64,000 nt of DNA from positions 1,116,001 to 1,180,000 of the forward strand of contig NZ_CP015079.1 in NCBI RefSeq assembly GCF_001653335.1. The letters are read 5' to 3'. Numbering within the stretch: the stretch's first letter is position 1; each line of letters starts with the position of its first letter. Under the pieces are notes generated by a model. The model made no database searches. It was given only the letters and a program-made list of their open reading frames with translations, and had not been told where the DNA came from. This stretch comes from Nocardioides dokdonensis FR1436 (GTDB lineage Bacteria > Actinomycetota > Actinomycetes > Propionibacteriales > Nocardioidaceae). Shown here one piece after another: positions 33,101 through 39,876 of this stretch. A program made the position numbers and the translations under genes.

Positions 33101-33147
33101 CCGATGCTGCGCCGGATCGCGGCGCTGCTCGAGGGGTTCGTGTGCAC
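30115..33147 (-). CDS. Secreted S8 family subtilisin-like serine protease with PA domain (1010 aa)
   Basis: Start GTG 33147, preceded by an AGGGAGA ribosome-binding site nine bases upstream. A Sec signal peptide follows: basic IRR, then a hydrophobic GLISAGLLAAGVAAAVPAASA to about residue 36. An I9-like propeptide is followed by the catalytic triad: Asp near 195 (AGVIDSGYW), His near 294 (GGHGSHTAST) and Ser near 617 (GTSMAAPHIAG). A protease-associated domain is inserted between His and Ser (GAGTLDPALAAGKVVVCDRG). The C-terminal about 300 residues are beta-rich, including a pre-peptidase-like segment LDLFVYAADSCDPATIYAY. It is probably cell-wall associated or released. Monocistronic, with a hairpin terminator. 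Confidence 0.93.
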   Translation of the reverse strand: MHTNPSSSAAIRRSIGLISAGLLAAGVAAAVPAASAADDSTTPPTRSGADALTSYDAGRYVVVLREPAAASYAGGTQRLAPTRAPQGGQFRADTDKVRAYSAHLERAQRELASDAGVRPVSTNTIASNSFVADLSAKQALELAGDRRVLLVEKNQTRELDTWNTGDSLGMTGKKGAWTKHGPRPKAGDGVVAGVIDSGYWPESASFSGKALSEQPRTKWDISMDAEGNTRMEKLDGGVFTGACEAGDDFEVTLCNDKVVGARFYSDSFEAQIAAGTAEMAEDEFLSPRDGGGHGSHTASTTAGNIVKGVEVEGREFGKLSGMAPAARIAVYKVCWEDTDPDSGGCYTDAILGAIDDAVADGVDVLNFSISGATDTVVDSVEVAFEGAAEAGVFVAASAGNSGPDASTVAHNSPWLTTVASTTHVNFENTVKLGDGTKLVGASIAGERLASTPLVDSVSVAGTDDLADAALCGAGTLDPALAAGKVVVCDRGAYARVDKSAEVARAGGVAMILVNPTPNSLDADFHVIPTVHVDETAGAAIYEYIDEAGESATAAFLLGNKTDTVTPLPQVSGFSSRGPAVANESDILKPDIAAPGSSVLAAVSPPTNSDRDYDLYSGTSMAAPHIAGLGAFLMGTYPAWSPQDVQSAMMTTANRTRTAEGNASNDAHAQGAGIVNPKKFFDPGWLIGSGAREWRGFLTGQGLDTGVPALAATEVNLPSMAQGQVAGTASFTRTMVATRTGTWKVKVKVPGFKATHPATVTAKRKGDIEDLTIDFTRTDAPLGEFAQGVVKLSGPTKMRLPVALRPVSVKAPLSVEGTGTDGSTTVEITPSSSGELAIGTAGLAQGISADGSVAEGRSVLSDCVEIPEGVDLARFDLDVADDSSDLDLFVYAADSCDPATIYAYAGQSATGSADERVDVLAPEAGAYFFEIDGYAAGSEGSPMAYDFDTFLVGAGPDLGDLTVDPNPVPTQAQQPTTFDVSWTGLEADAEYLGLLTYEGALAPTVLSVVTE

Positions 33148-33332
33148 GAGTGTGTGTCTCCCTGTACTACCCGAGATCCCCACCGTGCGCCGAGCCCGAG
33201 AAGGTCGGTCGCGAACACGGGGGGTGAGGTGAACCACAACCCACGCGCCCCACCCGGGTCAAGCGATTGCCCCGGGGGGCATGGCAACAGTTTCGTAACG
33301 GTGCCCCGGTGGGTGGCCGCCGGGGTGGGCAC
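33148..33332. other. Divergent intergenic region between subtilase and SDR genes
   Basis: This stretch of about 190 bases holds the subtilase ribosome-binding site and, at its right end, the SDR promoter. On the minus strand a TTGACC near 33265 could be a -35, with no convincing -10. A GC hairpin GCCCCGGGGGGC is present near 33272. I recognise no riboswitch. Confidence 0.4.
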
Positions 33333-33338
33333 CAGACT
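33333..33338 (+). promoter_or_regulatory. Probable -10 box of leaderless promoter for the SDR gene
   Basis: CAGACT is followed by six bases and then the ATG at 33345. Confidence 0.45.
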
Positions 33339-33344
33339 GGTGTC

Positions 33345-34103
33345 ATGACCACCACCCTGATCACCGGCGCCTCCTCGGGACTCGGCGCCGAGATGGCCCG
33401 CCAGCTCGCCGCCCACGGCGAGGACCTCGCGCTGTGCGCGCGGCGCACCGATCGGCTCGAGGAGCTGCGCGCCGAGATCCTCGCCGCCCACCCCGGACGC
33501 CGCGTCGCCCTGCGCACCCTCGACGTCACCGACCCCGACCAGGTGCCGGTCGTCTTCGGGGAGCTGCGTGCCGAGCTCGGGGGGCTCGACCGGGTCGTCG
33601 TCAACGCCGGCCTCGGCAAGGGCGCCCCGCTCGGCACCGGCCAGGCCGCGGCCAACCGGGAGACCGCGACCACCAACTTCCTCGGCGCGCTGGCGCAGAC
33701 CGAGGCGGCGATGGAGATCTTCCGGGCCCAGCGCTCGGGCCACCTGGTGATGGTCTCGTCGATGTCCGCGATGCGGGGCATGCCGAAGTCGATGACCACC
33801 TATGCCGCCACGAAGATCGGCGCGGCGTTCCTGGCCGAGGGCCTGCGCACCGAGCTGCACGGCACCGAGCTGGGCCGCACGGTCGACGTCACGGTGCTCT
33901 ACCCCGGCTACATCGCCTCCGAGATGAACGAGCAGGTGGCCCAGCGCACGCCGCTGATGGCCTCGACCGAGAAGGGCGTGCGCTCGATGGTGGCTGCCAT
34001 CGAGAAGCGCGCCGGCTCCGCCTGCGTGCCGGCCCTGCCCTGGGCGCCGATGTCGGTCGTCATGAGGCACGCTCCGCTGGGCGTGCTGAAGCGCCTGCTC
34101 TGA
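33345..34103 (+). CDS. Short-chain dehydrogenase/reductase (252 aa)
   Basis: Classical SDR with NAD(P)-binding TGASSGLGAEMARQLAAHG at residues 7-25, a CARR motif near 37 (arginines suggest NADPH), VVNAGLGKG near 88, and a catalytic SSMSAMRGMPKSMTTYAATK with Ser and Tyr-x3-Lys near 142-160. The C-terminal PGYIASEMNEQ is typical of acyl- or steroid-acting members. The ATG at 33345 follows a CAGACT box by six bases. The last 44 bases overlap the end of the convergent VanZ gene. The substrate is unknown. Confidence 0.9.
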   Translation: MTTTLITGASSGLGAEMARQLAAHGEDLALCARRTDRLEELRAEILAAHPGRRVALRTLDVTDPDQVPVVFGELRAELGGLDRVVVNAGLGKGAPLGTGQAAANRETATTNFLGALAQTEAAMEIFRAQRSGHLVMVSSMSAMRGMPKSMTTYAATKIGAAFLAEGLRTELHGTELGRTVDVTVLYPGYIASEMNEQVAQRTPLMASTEKGVRSMVAAIEKRAGSACVPALPWAPMSVVMRHAPLGVLKRLL

Positions 34104-35121
34104 GGTCCAGGCCCGCGAGCACGTGGCTCAGGCCCCGGTGCTCGCGGGTGGGCCCGGTCGCCAGCAGGGTCAGCGCCAGGTACGCCGCCAGCGCGGCACC
34201 GCCCCACGGCAGGTCGGCCAGGCCCAGGGCGAAGACCGGGCCCAGGCCGGCGGCGAGCTTGACCACCCGCTGCGGCACCAGCAGCCAGCGGCGTCGCGAG
34301 CGGGTGTGCAGCGACACCACCCACTCACCGACGGTGCGGCCGGAGCCGAGCACCAGCACCGCCTCGAGCGCGAACGGAACGCTCCACTGCAGCAGCACCT
34401 GCAGGTCGCGCCAGGTGGGCAGGTCGAGGACGTAGACGTGGACGACGCGCAGCCCCAGCGCGACCGCCGCGCCGACGGCCACGACGAAGACCGCGTCGCA
34501 GGCCATCCCGACCAGCCGCCGACCCCAGGTGACGCGGCTCGGCAGCGGCCGGGCCTCCGGTCCGCTGCGGCGCACCAGGGCCCAGGAGGCCAGGGAGCCG
34601 AGCACGGCACCCAGCGTGTTGAGGAGCAGGTCGTCGACGTCCAGCAGCCGGTAGGCGCAGTCGTAGAAGCCCCACAGGCCGGTGCCCTGCGTGGTCTCGA
34701 TCAGCGCCGAGGCGAGCAGCCCGAGCAGGCCCGCGACGAGCACGCCGCGCCGCAGCACGCGGCGTACGAAGAAACCGAAGGGCACGAAGAGCAGCACGTT
34801 GAGCGCCACCTGCAGGAACGCGGGCTGGCGCAGGAGCGCGCGCACTCCCCCGCTCTCGGGCAGCGAGACCCGGCCCACCGAGGTGAACGGGTCGAGCTGG
34901 GTGGGCCGGCAGACGAACGAGCCGGGGTCGGGCAGCGGCAGGAGGGTGTAGGTCCACAGCGCCAGGCCGTAGACCGCCGCGGCCAGCAGCACCAGCAGCT
35001 CGGCGGGCGGGAGCCGGCCGTGGCGGCGGTAGCGCACGGCCGCGGTCGGCACGAGCAGCAGCACCGCCACGACCGAGCCGAGCCCGATCGCGACGAGTGC
35101 GTTGAGGGCCTGGTCCGACAC
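34060..35121 (-). CDS. VanZ family membrane protein with RDD-like C-terminus (353 aa)
   Basis: Polytopic membrane protein. The N-terminal half has VanZ features: the helix LNALVAIGLGSVVAVLLLVP, ELLVLLAAAVYGLALWTYTLLPLPDP, then NVLLFVPFGFFVRRV and ETTQGTGLWGFYDCAYRLLDVDDLLLNTLGAVLG, which is the VanZ family core. The C-terminal half, with ACDAVFVVAVGAAVALGL and GRTVGEWVVSLHTRSRRRWLL, resembles an RDD domain. VanZ proteins are linked to glycopeptide tolerance in enterococci, but most members are uncharacterised. The GTG at 35121 starts 12 bases after the histidine-phosphatase stop on the same strand. Confidence 0.82.
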   Translation of the reverse strand: MSDQALNALVAIGLGSVVAVLLLVPTAAVRYRRHGRLPPAELLVLLAAAVYGLALWTYTLLPLPDPGSFVCRPTQLDPFTSVGRVSLPESGGVRALLRQPAFLQVALNVLLFVPFGFFVRRVLRRGVLVAGLLGLLASALIETTQGTGLWGFYDCAYRLLDVDDLLLNTLGAVLGSLASWALVRRSGPEARPLPSRVTWGRRLVGMACDAVFVVAVGAAVALGLRVVHVYVLDLPTWRDLQVLLQWSVPFALEAVLVLGSGRTVGEWVVSLHTRSRRRWLLVPQRVVKLAAGLGPVFALGLADLPWGGAALAAYLALTLLATGPTREHRGLSHVLAGLDLRAGASARPAERAS

Positions 35122-35132
35122 GATCGGCCGGC

Positions 35133-35822
35133 CTAGCGGTAGGTCAGCTGGTCGGGCGCCAGGTGCTCGTGCTCGTTGAAGGTCAGCAGCCGCGCCCCGG
35201 TGGACCCGACGACGACGCGGGTCACCGACGAGTTCACGCACACGGTGTTGAAGCGCTGCCAGGTCGCGGCGTACGACGCCGGGTCGGCGTCCTCGCCCAG
35301 CACCAGGGCGGCGCACAGCGCGGCCACGACGCCGCCGGAGGTGACCGCGACGACGCTCTCGCCGCGCCCGGCCCGCGCGGTGGCGGCCTGCAGCGCGCCA
35401 CGGGCGCGGGCCCGGAAGGCGGCGTAGGTCTCGGGGTAGTCGGCGTCGTGATCCCCCGTGGTCCAGCGCGCGGTGGCCTGCTCGAAGACCCGTTGGAACG
35501 CGCGCCGGTCGAGCTCGCCCCGGTGCGCCTCGGCTGCGGGCGGGTCGGGCAGCGCGCCGATGACGCCGAGGTGGTCGAACTCGTCCCAGCCCTCGTCCAC
35601 GGACGCACCGTCCCCGGCCCAGCCGGCGCCCTCGACGAGGGCCTCGGCGCTCTCGCGGTGCCGGCGCATGGAGCCGCGCACCACCGCGGTCGGGGTCACG
35701 CCGCGCGCGGCCAGCCAGGCCCCCAGCGTGCGGGCCTGGTCCCAGCCGGTCGGCGAGAGCACGTCGTAGTCGTCGGCGCCGAACGAGGCCTGGCCGTGCC
35801 GCACCAGCAGGACGAGTCCCAT
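35133..35822 (-). CDS. Histidine phosphatase superfamily protein (229 aa)
   Basis: The phosphoglycerate-mutase-like RHG motif LVRHGQASFGADDYDVLSPTGWDQA is at residues 6-30, with a second catalytic Arg in VVRGSMRRHRESAE near 55 and the late His element replaced by VVAVTSGGVVAAL near 165, as in broad-specificity members. It starts at ATG 35822, sharing its A with the stop of the APH-like gene (TGATG). The run thioesterase, APH-like kinase, phosphatase, VanZ appears to be one leftward operon, so the phosphatase may act on a CoA- or lipid-linked phosphate; this is inference. Confidence 0.88.
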   Translation of the reverse strand: MGLVLLVRHGQASFGADDYDVLSPTGWDQARTLGAWLAARGVTPTAVVRGSMRRHRESAEALVEGAGWAGDGASVDEGWDEFDHLGVIGALPDPPAAEAHRGELDRRAFQRVFEQATARWTTGDHDADYPETYAAFRARARGALQAATARAGRGESVVAVTSGGVVAALCAALVLGEDADPASYAATWQRFNTVCVNSSVTRVVVGSTGARLLTFNEHEHLAPDQLTYR

Positions 35823-36913
35823 CAGCGGCCGTCGAGCAGCCGGCGGCAGCGCTGCTCGAGGTAGGCCACGACCTGGCCCAGCGGGGCGTAGGCCTCGTTG
35901 GTGGTCTGGCCGTCGACGTAGCGGTACCAGATCTGCTGGGCGATGACCGCGAGGCGGAACAGCCCGAAGACCTCGTAGAAGGCCAGGTCGTCGGTCGAGG
36001 GCGTGCGGCCGGTGCGCTCGCAGTAGCGCTCGACCAGCTCGGCGCGCGTCCACATGCCCCGGACGTGGGTGGGCTGGCGGCGGAAGAGCTGGAACGTCTC
36101 GTCGTCGTCGGCCTGCACCCAGTAGGCCAGGGTCGAGCCGAGGTCCATCAGCGGGTCGCCGACGGTGGCCAGCTCCCAGTCGAGCACCGCGCGCACCCGC
36201 GGGTCGCCGGGGCCGCCGTCGAGGACGAGGTTGTCGAAGCGGTAGTCGTTGTGGATCAGGACCTGCCCCACGTCGGCGGGCTGGTGCTCGGTGATCCAGG
36301 CCAGCACGTCGGACCAGTCACCGGTGTCGTCGGTGCGCGACCCGTCGAGCCGGGAGGTCCAGCCGCGCACCTGCCGGGCGACGTACCCGTCGCCGCGGCC
36401 GAGCGCGGCGAGCCCGGGCACAGCGGCCACGTCGACCGCGTGGAGCTCGACGAGGACCTCGAGGGCCCGCTCGCACAGCAGCCCGGCCGTCGCCGGCGCG
36501 ACCTGGCCCCACGAGGCGGGCAGGTCCTGGCGCAGGATCGTGCCGGGCACCCGCTCCATCACGTAGAACTCCGAGCCCAGCACGGACTCGTCGCCCTCGT
36601 GGCCGATCATCACCGGCACGTGGTCGAAGACCGGCGCGAGCGCGGCCTGGAGGTCGTGCTCGCGACCCATGTCGTGCGCGCCGGCCGCCTTGCGACCACC
36701 CGGCGGGCGCCGCAGGATCACGTCGTACGACGTGTGGTCGGGGCGCGGCTGGCGCACCAGGTAGGTCAGGTTCGAGGCGCCGCCGCGGAACTGGCGGACC
36801 TCGCTGATCTCGTCGAACCCGGTGCGCGGTGCCAGCCACGCGGCCAGCGCAGCCACGTCGAAGGCGTCCTCGTCGCGGACGCGGCCCGCCGGGTTCTCGT
36901 CGACCGTGCTCAT
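35822..36913 (-). CDS. APH-like phosphotransferase, ACAD10/11-N type (363 aa)
   Basis: Aminoglycoside-phosphotransferase-fold kinase of the subgroup associated with acyl-CoA dehydrogenases. The N-terminal RQFRGGASNLTYLV (glycine loop) and VILRRPPGG (Lys replaced by Arg pair) come first, followed by the catalytic loop LIHNDYRFDNLVLD near residue 228 and the metal-binding ELATVGDPLMDLGSTLAYW with LDWE near 248. In animals the equivalent domain phosphorylates 4-hydroxyacyl-CoAs for their catabolism; a similar role is possible here but inferred. Stop and start overlap with the histidine phosphatase; the start lies 11 bases from the thioesterase stop. Confidence 0.88.
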   Translation of the reverse strand: MSTVDENPAGRVRDEDAFDVAALAAWLAPRTGFDEISEVRQFRGGASNLTYLVRQPRPDHTSYDVILRRPPGGRKAAGAHDMGREHDLQAALAPVFDHVPVMIGHEGDESVLGSEFYVMERVPGTILRQDLPASWGQVAPATAGLLCERALEVLVELHAVDVAAVPGLAALGRGDGYVARQVRGWTSRLDGSRTDDTGDWSDVLAWITEHQPADVGQVLIHNDYRFDNLVLDGGPGDPRVRAVLDWELATVGDPLMDLGSTLAYWVQADDDETFQLFRRQPTHVRGMWTRAELVERYCERTGRTPSTDDLAFYEVFGLFRLAVIAQQIWYRYVDGQTTNEAYAPLGQVVAYLEQRCRRLLDGR

Positions 36914-36924
36914 GGCGTCGGGGA

Positions 36925-37422
36925 TCAGCGCAGCTGCATCGAGCCCGACACGGCCACCTCGAAGGGCAGGGCGGCGTGCTCGGCGATGCGGGCGTCGAGC
37001 GCGGCCGCGACGTCGTCGGGCCACGGCGCCGTCCGGCGGGTCTCCATGTCGATGTGGAGGAAGATCTCCTCCATCACGTAGCTGACCCGCTCGTGGGTGT
37101 CGTCGAGCAGGTAGACCAGCACGTGGGCCGCCCGCTCCGAACGACCCAGGAGGCGCACGCGCGCCGACATCTTGTCGCCGGTGCGGAGCTCGGCGAGGTA
37201 GAGCAGGTGGTGCTCGGCGGAGAAGCAGGCGTGCCCGTCGGCCGGCCAGTTCTGCGGGATGCCGAGCTCGACGAGCGACTCGTCGAGGCCCTCGCTCGCG
37301 ATGCCGGTGTAGTGCCGGACGTTGAGGTGGCCGTTGGCGTCCTCGAACGCGACGGGCACGGGCTGCTCGGCCCAGGCCGGGAGGTCGACGAGCTGGCTGT
37401 AGGAAGGCTGCGGAGTGCTCAC
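36925..37422 (-). CDS. Acyl-CoA thioesterase, 4HBT hotdog fold (165 aa)
   Basis: Hotdog-fold thioesterase: FEDANGHLNVRHYTGIASEGLDES near residues 26-50 with the Asp-x-Asn-Gly-His-x-Asn pattern that matches the 4HBT active-site D/N-H-N, then FSAEHHLLYLAELRTGDKMSARVRLLGR (the second strand with the helix-capping residues) and YVMEEIFLHIDMETRR. It hydrolyses acyl-CoA, releasing CoA and a free acid; chain length cannot be predicted. First gene of the leftward group with the APH-like kinase and the phosphatase. Confidence 0.85.
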   Translation of the reverse strand: MSTPQPSYSQLVDLPAWAEQPVPVAFEDANGHLNVRHYTGIASEGLDESLVELGIPQNWPADGHACFSAEHHLLYLAELRTGDKMSARVRLLGRSERAAHVLVYLLDDTHERVSYVMEEIFLHIDMETRRTAPWPDDVAAALDARIAEHAALPFEVAVSGSMQLR

Positions 37423-37475
37423 GGACCAAGACCCTACTGATCCGACCTCACCCTGCCAGCCCCATCCCGCGAGTC

Positions 37476-37511
37476 GGCGCAGATGTACCGCCTCGCGGGG
37501 ACATCTGCGCC
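37476..37511 (-). terminator. Perfect 11-bp hairpin between ABC permease and thioesterase genes
   Basis: GGCGCAGATGT (37476-37486) and ACATCTGCGCC (37501-37511) pair perfectly around 14 bases. It lies 29 bases past the stop of the ABC permease on the minus strand and so probably terminates that operon. A related GGTCGGCGCGACATGTGGGCC follows at 37513-37533. Confidence 0.55.
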
Positions 37512-37539
37512 GGGTCGGCGCGACATGTGGGCCGGGTCG

Positions 37540-39060
37540 TCAGGCACTGACCGCGACCACGACCCGGGCGCGCTCGACCGGGTCGGACCAGCGGCGAGCG
37601 GTGCGCAGCAGCCGCGCGGTGGACCAGCAGGCGAAGGGCACCGCGGCCAGCAGGCACACCGCCGGGTCGTCGAGGCGAGCCAGCCCCGAGAAGAGCAGGC
37701 CCGTGACCGTGGTGCTCAGCGCCAGGCGGACCGAGTAGCCGACCATGGTCAGCGGCGGGGCGGGGGTGGCGCGCGCCGAGCGCAGGTCGACGGCGTACGG
37801 GCGCTGCAGCGACCAGCGCATGGAGGCACCGACGACCTGCAGCGTGACGACCACCAGGACGGCGAGCAGCGCGGACGCCTCGCCGGCGTCCGGCCGGCCC
37901 GAGCGCAGCCCGCCGAGCACGATCGTGGTCAGCGAGGCCGCGAGCAGGAACTCTGCCAGCACCACCGCGCGGGCGAGGAAGACCTGGTCGGGGCGCACCG
38001 GCAGGCTCTCGCGCCACAGCCCGCCGCGACCGTCGAGGCACCAGGCGTTGACGCCGAACAGCAGCGCGCCCCCGGAGGCCACCAGCCCCGGCAGCACCAC
38101 GAGCTGGGCCCAGTCGAGGGCGCCGAGCAGCGCCACCAGGCCCGGGCCGACCGCGAGGACGGCCAGGCCGCGGCGCATCGGCACCGCTCGCCACACCGAG
38201 GCCCGGTCGGTGCGCACGAGGGCGCCGAGCACGGTCCGGGACAGGGGCCGGGCCTCGTGGACGCCCGACTCCAGCCGCAGCTCGTCGCGCGGGGCGCGCC
38301 GGGCCGCGAGGTGGGCGGGCACCGCACCCAGCACGACCGCCGCCAGCACCGCCGCCGTGAGCGAGACCACCGCCAGCGCCCAGTCCCGGTCGGCACCGCC
38401 GGTGAGCGCGACGACGAGCCGGACCGTGGGCACCCGGTCGAGCACGGGCACCAACGACCCGGTGACCTGCAGCGCCAGCACCGCACCGATGGCCCCGACC
38501 GTGGTCGCGCGGACCAGCAGCGGGCCGTGGCGCAGCCGTCGCACGGTCTCCACGCACCACGCGACGACCTGCGCCGCCGAGGTGGCCAGCGCCACCCACA
38601 GCGCCACGCCGACCTGCGCAGGCAGCAGCCGCTCGGGCCCCACGGCGTACGCCGTCGCCCCGAGGAGGCCCCAGGCCTGCAGCAGCCACGCGATGTTGAG
38701 GGGCGCGAGGAGCAGGGCCCCCAGGTGGTCGGTCGTCGGGCTGAGCGGGTGCACCACAGCGGCGTCGCGGGCGATCAGCTCCCGTCCGCCCCCGGAGGCG
38801 ACCGCCGAGACGACCGCGACCAGGACCAGGGCCACGAGCGTCGTCGGCAGCAGCACCAGCACCTCGAAGGCGCGGTCGGACGACCCTGCTCCGGGCACCA
38901 GCGCGGGTCCCACGGCCACGGCCAGGGTGGCCAGCGCGAGGACCCCGACCGCGAGCCGGAACGGTGCCCGACGCCGCACGGCCCCGGCCCGGAAGGCCAG
39001 CAGCGCCCGGGTGTCGGCGACAGCGCGGGCCGCGTCAGTCCAGGAGCGCCCGGTAGGCAC
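37540..39060 (-). CDS. ABC transporter membrane protein, about ten helices (506 aa)
   Basis: Polytopic protein with about ten or more hydrophobic helices (for example RLAVGVLALATLAVAVGPALVP, VLVLLPTTLVALVLVAVVSAVAS, LLVRATTVGAIGAVLALQVTG) and no ATPase motif. Partner of the adjacent ATPase. I do not recognise a named permease family, but the layout resembles bacterial ABC-2-type or DUF6297-like transport proteins. The GTG at 39060 is chosen because GAGGAGGGC lies seven bases upstream; it overlaps the ATPase end by 26 bases. Exported substrate unknown. Confidence 0.75.
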   Translation of the reverse strand: MPTGRSWTDAARAVADTRALLAFRAGAVRRRAPFRLAVGVLALATLAVAVGPALVPGAGSSDRAFEVLVLLPTTLVALVLVAVVSAVASGGGRELIARDAAVVHPLSPTTDHLGALLLAPLNIAWLLQAWGLLGATAYAVGPERLLPAQVGVALWVALATSAAQVVAWCVETVRRLRHGPLLVRATTVGAIGAVLALQVTGSLVPVLDRVPTVRLVVALTGGADRDWALAVVSLTAAVLAAVVLGAVPAHLAARRAPRDELRLESGVHEARPLSRTVLGALVRTDRASVWRAVPMRRGLAVLAVGPGLVALLGALDWAQLVVLPGLVASGGALLFGVNAWCLDGRGGLWRESLPVRPDQVFLARAVVLAEFLLAASLTTIVLGGLRSGRPDAGEASALLAVLVVVTLQVVGASMRWSLQRPYAVDLRSARATPAPPLTMVGYSVRLALSTTVTGLLFSGLARLDDPAVCLLAAVPFACWSTARLLRTARRWSDPVERARVVVAVSA

Positions 39061-39745
39061 GTGCGCCCTCCTCGCCGGCCATCTCCGCGGCGCCGAGCTC
39101 GGCGACCCGGGCTCCACCGCGCAGCACCAGCATCGACGAGCAGGCCTCGATGGCGAGCTCGCGCAGGTGGGTGGAGACCAGCACCGTGGCGCCCCGCGCG
39201 CAGGCGTCGGCCACCACGTCGAGGGTCGCCTCGACGCCGAGCGGGTCGACGCCGTCGAAGGGCTCGTCGAGCAGCAGCACCGCCGGCTCGTGCAGGGCCG
39301 CCAGGACGACGGAGAGCCGGCGGCCCATCCCGTGCGAGAAGCCGGCGGTGACCCGGTGGGCGGCGTCGCCGAGCTCGAAGCGCTCGAGCAGGTCGCGGGC
39401 CCGCTCCTCCCAGCCCCGGGGCAGGCGGCGCAGCCGCGCGGCCAGCTGGAGGTGCTCCCACGGCGTCGCGCGGGGCACCAGCCCGCCGACGTCGGGGCAG
39501 TACCCGACGGCGCGCTTGGCCTCGAGCGGCTGGCGGCGTACGTCGTGCCCGGCGACCCGCACGGTGCCCGCCGTCGGCGGCACCACGCCGGCCAGCACCC
39601 GCATCGTCGTGGACTTGCCGGCGCCGTTGCATCCCAGCAGGCCGGTCGCCCGCCCCGCCTCGGCCACCAGGTCCACGCCCGCGACGGCCTCGACCGCGCC
39701 GAAGCGCACGTGCAGCCCTCGCACCTCGACCCCGGGTTCGCCCAC
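39035..39745 (-). CDS. ABC transporter ATP-binding protein (236 aa)
   Basis: Walker A LLGCNGAGKSTTM near residue 37 with Cys before Asn, which is acceptable in this position, then Q-loop GYCPDVGGLVPRATPWEHL, signature-like FSHGMGRRLSVVLAAL near 135 (SHGMG replaces the usual SGGQ), Walker B AVLLLDEPFDGVDPLG and H-loop VSTHL. This is the ABC-2 exporter branch that pairs with multi-helix permeases. I use GTG 39745, six bases after GAGACT on the minus strand; an ATG at 39790 would give 251 residues. The operon is bounded upstream by the fadB terminator hairpin. Confidence 0.88.
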   Translation of the reverse strand: MGEPGVEVRGLHVRFGAVEAVAGVDLVAEAGRATGLLGCNGAGKSTTMRVLAGVVPPTAGTVRVAGHDVRRQPLEAKRAVGYCPDVGGLVPRATPWEHLQLAARLRRLPRGWEERARDLLERFELGDAAHRVTAGFSHGMGRRLSVVLAALHEPAVLLLDEPFDGVDPLGVEATLDVVADACARGATVLVSTHLRELAIEACSSMLVLRGGARVAELGAAEMAGEEGARAYRALLD

Positions 39746-39751
39746 CTGCAG

Positions 39752-39757
39752 AGTCTC
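39752..39757 (-). promoter_or_regulatory. Probable -10 box of leaderless promoter for the ABC exporter operon
   Basis: On the minus strand GAGACT is followed by six bases and then GTG 39745. It differs by one base from TAGACT. Confidence 0.35.
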
Positions 39758-39799
39758 CCCGACCCCGTGCGGGAGCGTCGGACGATCCACGAAACGCGG

Positions 39800-39833
39800 C
39801 CGGGCCGGCGCCCCCGGAGGGACGCCGGCCCGG
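39800..39833 (-). terminator. fadAB terminator hairpin
   Basis: CCGGGCCGGCG (39800-39810) and CGCCGGCCCGG (39823-39833) pair perfectly around 12 bases. An outer CACGAA (39788-39793) and TTCGTG (39839-39844) could extend the stem. It lies 43 bases beyond the fadB stop. Confidence 0.65.
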
Positions 39834-39876
39834 CGTGGTTCGTGCGGTGCAGCAGGTGCTGCGTGGTGCGGACGGC

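Noticed and set aside
33148..33332. Riboswitch in the subtilase leader
   Set aside because: Only short GC hairpins are visible; no known riboswitch core was recognised.
37476..37533. Fourth locus of the 22-bp repeat family
   Set aside because: The hairpin here is a different sequence (GGCGCAGATGT) without the GTGCGAAAGTGACC core or a 22-base period.
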